Origin: Streptomyces sp. Je 1-79
GTDB lineage: Bacteria; Actinomycetota; Actinomycetes; Streptomycetales; Streptomycetaceae
NCBI RefSeq assembly: GCF_025195125.1
Contig: NZ_JAMGSL010000002.1
Location: 482,177-546,176, forward strand
DNA: 64,000 nt
Direction: 5' to 3'
Shown: positions 61,409 through 64,000 of the stretch, one piece after another
Layout: every line of letters begins with the position of its first letter
How positions within the stretch are numbered: the stretch's first letter is position 1
Notes under the pieces: generated by a model
What the model saw: only the letters and a program-made list of their open reading frames with translations
Databases searched by the model: none
What the model was told of the DNA's origin: nothing
Made by a program: the position numbers and the translations under genes

Positions 61409-61873
61409 TCAGCGGAGGCGGGCCACGCGCCAGACGGCCAGGGCGACCAGGAGCGCGCTGAAGAACACGTACAGGGCGATCACGCGCCAGTTCGGCCGCT
61501 CGCCGGAGCCACGGGCCGGGAGGCCCGGCCAGGCGGAGCCGACCCGGCGGGCCGCCATCATGCCCCAGCCGGCGGCGCAGGAGCTGATCAGGAGGCCGAG
61601 CATGGCGACGACGGCACCGCCGTCGCCGGAACCGAAGGCGAGGGGGAAGGCGAACATCAGCGAGCCGAGGGCGGCGAGGCCCACGATGGGCGCCAGCTGC
61701 CAGATCCGCAGCCGGCGCTGCGGCCGCAGCTCGACCTCGACCTCGTCGGCGTCGACCTCCACGGCCGTGCCCTCGGCCTCGTCCGGACCGTCCGGGCTCA
61801 AACCGGGCGCGTCACCCGGAGCTTCGCCCGGGGCCGCTTCGTGCTGTTCTCTGTCGCGAGGGCCGGCCTCCAT
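61409..61873 (-). CDS. Small membrane protein, three predicted helices
   Basis: A 154-aa protein that I do not recognise. An acidic, Pro/Glu-rich N-terminus of about 55 residues precedes three hydrophobic helices ('LAPIVGLAALGSLMFAFPLAFG', 'AVVAMLGLLISSCAAGWGMMAA' and 'RVIALYVFFSALLVALAVW'). The ATG at 61873 was chosen because GGGAGGGCG lies upstream; an in-frame start at 61957 would add a region without similarity. It lies between miaA and dapF on the same strand. The function is unknown; it is probably an integral membrane protein. Confidence 0.7.
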   Translation of the reverse strand: MEAGPRDREQHEAAPGEAPGDAPGLSPDGPDEAEGTAVEVDADEVEVELRPQRRLRIWQLAPIVGLAALGSLMFAFPLAFGSGDGGAVVAMLGLLISSCAAGWGMMAARRVGSAWPGLPARGSGERPNWRVIALYVFFSALLVALAVWRVARLR

Positions 61874-61980
61874 CGCCACGCGCCCTCCCACTCGGACTCC
61901 ACTTGGTCGATCGATGCTCGATGATGGCACGCCAGAGACCTCTGGAATGACGGGCATGGCGTCCCGATGCCATCACGTGA

Positions 61981-62925
61981 TCAGGCTGTGACCGCTCGTT
62001 CGACCAACGTCAGCGCCGACCGCGGGAGTTCCCCACGGTCCTCCGCCGCTCCACTCAGCCAATGCACCCGCGGGTCGCGCCGGAACCACGAGTCCTGACG
62101 GCGCGCGAAGCGCTTGGTGGCGCGTACGGTCTCGGCGCGCGCCTCGTCCTCCGTGCACTCCCCCGCGAGCGCCGCGAGCACCTGCTGGTAGCCCAGCGCG
62201 CGGGCGGCCGTGCGCCCCTCCCGCAGCCCTCGCGCCTCGAGCGTGCGCACCTCGTCCACGAGACCGTCCTCCCACATCCGGTCCACGCGCGTGGTGATCC
62301 GCTCGTCGAGTTCGGGACGCGCCACGTCGACGCCGATCTGCACGGTGTCGTAGACGGAGTCCGGGCCGGGCAGGTTGGCCGTGAAGGGCTTGCCGGTGAT
62401 CTCGATGACCTCCAGGGCCCGGACGATCCGGCGGCCGTTGCTGGGCAGGATCGCGCGTGCGGCCTCGGGGTCGGCCTCGGCGAGGCGGGTGTGCAGGACG
62501 CCGGAGCCCCGCTCCTCCAGCTCGGCCTCAAGGCGGGCCCGGACGGCAGGGTCGGTGCCCGGGAACTCGAGCGCGTCGATGGCGCCCCGTACGTACAGGC
62601 CGGAGCCGCCGACCAGGACCGGGGTGCGGCCTTCGGCGAGCAGCCGGTCGATCTCGGCGCGCGCGCGACGCTGGTACTCGGCGACGCTGGCGGCCTCCGT
62701 CACGTCCCAGATGTCGAGGAGGTGGTGCGGGATGCCGCCGCGCTCTTCGAGCGTCAGCTTGGCGGTACCGATGTCCATCCCTCGGTAGAGCTGCATCGAG
62801 TCGGCGTTGACGACCTCGCCGCCCAGTTGCCGGGCGAGGAATACACCCAGATCGGACTTTCCGGCCGCTGTGGGACCGACGACGGCGATGACCCGCGGGG
62901 CGGGAGCTGCACTTCTCACCGTCAC
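61981..62925 (-). CDS. miaA: tRNA dimethylallyltransferase
   Basis: A 314-aa enzyme adding the dimethylallyl group to A37 of tRNAs that read UNN codons. Walker A 'GPTAAGKSDLG' is near residue 17; 'VNADSMQLYRGMDIGTAKLT' holds the substrate-binding Asp; 'PVLVGGSGLYVRGAIDAL' and 'SNGRRIVRALEVIEITGKPF' are further family motifs; and 'LGYQQVLAALAGE' follows. The GTG at 62925 has GGGAGG 11 nt upstream; a GTG two codons later is possible. A longer open frame upstream has no family similarity. Confidence 0.95.
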   Translation of the reverse strand: MTVRSAAPAPRVIAVVGPTAAGKSDLGVFLARQLGGEVVNADSMQLYRGMDIGTAKLTLEERGGIPHHLLDIWDVTEAASVAEYQRRARAEIDRLLAEGRTPVLVGGSGLYVRGAIDALEFPGTDPAVRARLEAELEERGSGVLHTRLAEADPEAARAILPSNGRRIVRALEVIEITGKPFTANLPGPDSVYDTVQIGVDVARPELDERITTRVDRMWEDGLVDEVRTLEARGLREGRTAARALGYQQVLAALAGECTEDEARAETVRATKRFARRQDSWFRRDPRVHWLSGAAEDRGELPRSALTLVERAVTA

Positions 62926-63101
62926 AGTCTCGCAAACCTCCCGACTGGTCCCCGAATGAGCGACGTGACGACCCGCAACCGGGTTCGTTGCCAGTTGCGA
63001 GGTTCCGACCGCCGGTTTCCGTACCGGCTGCGCCGGGTGGCGCAACAGGGCGCCCCGGGCGCCGCGGGGCTTTTCCCACACGAGTACGCTATGGAGTTGA
63101 A

Positions 63102-63431
63102 ATGGGCGTTTTTGCAATGTTTCGGCGGAAGAGCAAGGAAGCTGCCGAGGCGTCGGCGGAGGAGGCCCAGGCTGATGTCGTGACGGACGCGCCGGAGGAG
63201 GCGGAGGCCGGAGCGCGGAGCGGCGGGTCCGGTGAGGCCGAGACGGAGGACGGCTCCGAGGCGGGCTCGACCGTCGGGCAGTCCGACATCCCCGAGGCGC
63301 GCGACGGCGCCGCCGGGACGGAGGCCGCCGAGGCGGAGGTCGCCGAGGTGGTCGAGGTCGTGGAGATTCCGAAGCAGCAGTCGGCCGACGAGGCCGCCGA
63401 CAACGAGGCCGGCGAAGGCGCCCGGAAGTAG
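63102..63431 (+). CDS. Small acidic Ala/Glu-rich protein
   Basis: A 109-aa protein beginning MGVFAMFRRKSKEAAE, with the rest very acidic (Glu/Ala/Asp-rich, 'EVVEVVEIP'). It is a low-complexity, probably disordered protein that I do not recognise. The ATG at 63102 has GGAG 5 nt upstream. It is divergent from miaA and followed by the MT0933-type gene on the same strand, 54 nt away; the two may be co-transcribed. Confidence 0.65.
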   Translation: MGVFAMFRRKSKEAAEASAEEAQADVVTDAPEEAEAGARSGGSGEAETEDGSEAGSTVGQSDIPEARDGAAGTEAAEAEVAEVVEVVEIPKQQSADEAADNEAGEGARK

Positions 63432-63485
63432 CGGCTCCCGGAGACGGGGCGCGGCATACGGACTCACCCGGAGGGAAGGTGACCC

Positions 63486-63935
63486 ATGGGTCTCCTGGAT
63501 TCACTGAAGGCCAAGCTCGCCCCGGCCAAGGAGAAGGTCTCGGATCTCGCGCAGCAGCATGAGGCCAAGATCGATCAAGGTCTGGACAAGGCCGCGAGGC
63601 TGGTCGACGAGAAGACCAAGGGCAAGTACAGCACCAAGATCGAGTCGGGTACCGGCAAGGCCAAGGGCGCCCTTGAGCGGATCGCCCACAAGGACGACGG
63701 CTCCACGCCGGGCCCGGACGGAGCTCAGGGGACTCAGGGAACCCCAGGGACCCCGGGGGGTCAGGGGGCTCAGGGAACCCCAGGGACCCCGGGGGCTCAG
63801 GGGGCTCAGGGAACCCCTGGAGCTCAGGGGACCCCGGGGGCTCAGGGAACCCCGGGGGCCCAGGACGTCCCTGGAGCTCACGGCGGCGGCCAGGGTCCGA
63901 CTCCGCCGACGCCGCCCACCCCACCGGCCGCCTGA
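63486..63935 (+). CDS. MT0933-like antitoxin-family protein with collagen-like C-terminal tail
   Basis: A 149-aa protein. Residues about 1-70 ('MGLLDSLKAKLAPAKEKV...DKAARLVDEKTKGKYSTKI') match the small Lys/Ala/Gln-rich actinobacterial family (PF14013-type) annotated as an antitoxin, though no toxin partner is beside it. Residues 76-126 form 17 uninterrupted Gly-X-Y triplets (mainly GTP, GAQ, GTQ), a collagen-like triple-helix pattern; the end is Pro-rich. The DNA of this part is a run of near-repeats and is likely to vary by slippage. The ATG at 63486 follows GGAGGGAAGG. Function in a Streptomyces context is unknown. Confidence 0.75.
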   Translation: MGLLDSLKAKLAPAKEKVSDLAQQHEAKIDQGLDKAARLVDEKTKGKYSTKIESGTGKAKGALERIAHKDDGSTPGPDGAQGTQGTPGTPGGQGAQGTPGTPGAQGAQGTPGAQGTPGAQGTPGAQDVPGAHGGGQGPTPPTPPTPPAA

Positions 63936-64000
63936 CCTCCGACGCCCGGCGTCGCCCGGCTCTCCCTCCCGAACGGCGGACGGCCGCGGAGCATGATGCT

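Noticed and set aside
63700..63890. CRISPR-like repeat pattern near the right end
   Set aside because: The repeats are short in-frame 9-27 bp collagen-type units inside a coding sequence, without unique spacers.

Overview
The window is high-GC actinobacterial chromosome. Third codon positions are G/C-rich, GTG and TTG starts are common, and the gene content (hrdB, a whiH-like gene, nrdR-nrdJ, DUF7455, TerD, MT0933-type antitoxin) points to Streptomyces. From memory, the gene order resembles the conserved core of the S. coelicolor chromosome around parE, hrdB, whiH, nrdRJ, lexA and dapF. I see no tRNA or rRNA gene, insertion sequence, integrase or CRISPR array, so this is mostly core genome with a few accessory cassettes.

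Layout. 0-6 kb: a pair of M16 peptidases, parC (topoisomerase IV A) and a CobW-type metal GTPase. 6.4-13 kb: a CitA/CitB-type two-component system, an ActP-like acetate symporter with its DUF485 partner, and a LuxR-type two-component system. 13-20 kb: parE, a small DUF7455 protein, a secreted trypsin-like protease, the principal sigma factor HrdB and the sporulation regulator WhiH. 20-26 kb: a fused ABC transporter, an NrtR-like Nudix regulator coupled to a glycogen-debranching-like protein, and a DUF4192 protein. 26-31 kb: a RecQ helicase with a C-terminal phosphoribosyltransferase-like domain, two uncharacterised proteins and rnhB. 31-38.5 kb: a DUF4173 membrane protein, ADP-ribosylglycohydrolase, histidine phosphatase, a divergent ABC-F/TetR pair, a DUF4937-like protein and TerD. 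38.6-45.6 kb: nrdR-nrdJ (B12-dependent ribonucleotide reductase) with two NrdR boxes, divergent from lexA with its SOS box, then a DinG-like helicase.

45.7-52 kb: a compact NRPS-independent siderophore operon (class III aminotransferase, two IucA/IucC synthetases, a GNAT acyltransferase). It has no decarboxylase, hydroxylase or exporter beside it. A 35-bp nested inverted repeat lies upstream of it. 52-54.7 kb: two tandem paralogous secreted serine-protease-like lipoproteins. 54.9-64 kb: hflX, an M1 aminopeptidase, a Rel/Spo homologue, dapF, a small membrane protein, miaA, an acidic small protein and an MT0933-like antitoxin with a collagen-like tail of 17 Gly-X-Y triplets.

Functionally, replication and repair genes (parC, parE, recQ, rnhB, nrdRJ, lexA, dinG) are mixed with global regulators (hrdB, whiH, rsh). 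The most interesting accessory elements are the siderophore operon and its upstream palindrome, the RecQ-phosphoribosyltransferase fusion with its unknown neighbours, the Nudix/debranching pair with a candidate leaderless promoter, and the collagen-tailed antitoxin-like protein.
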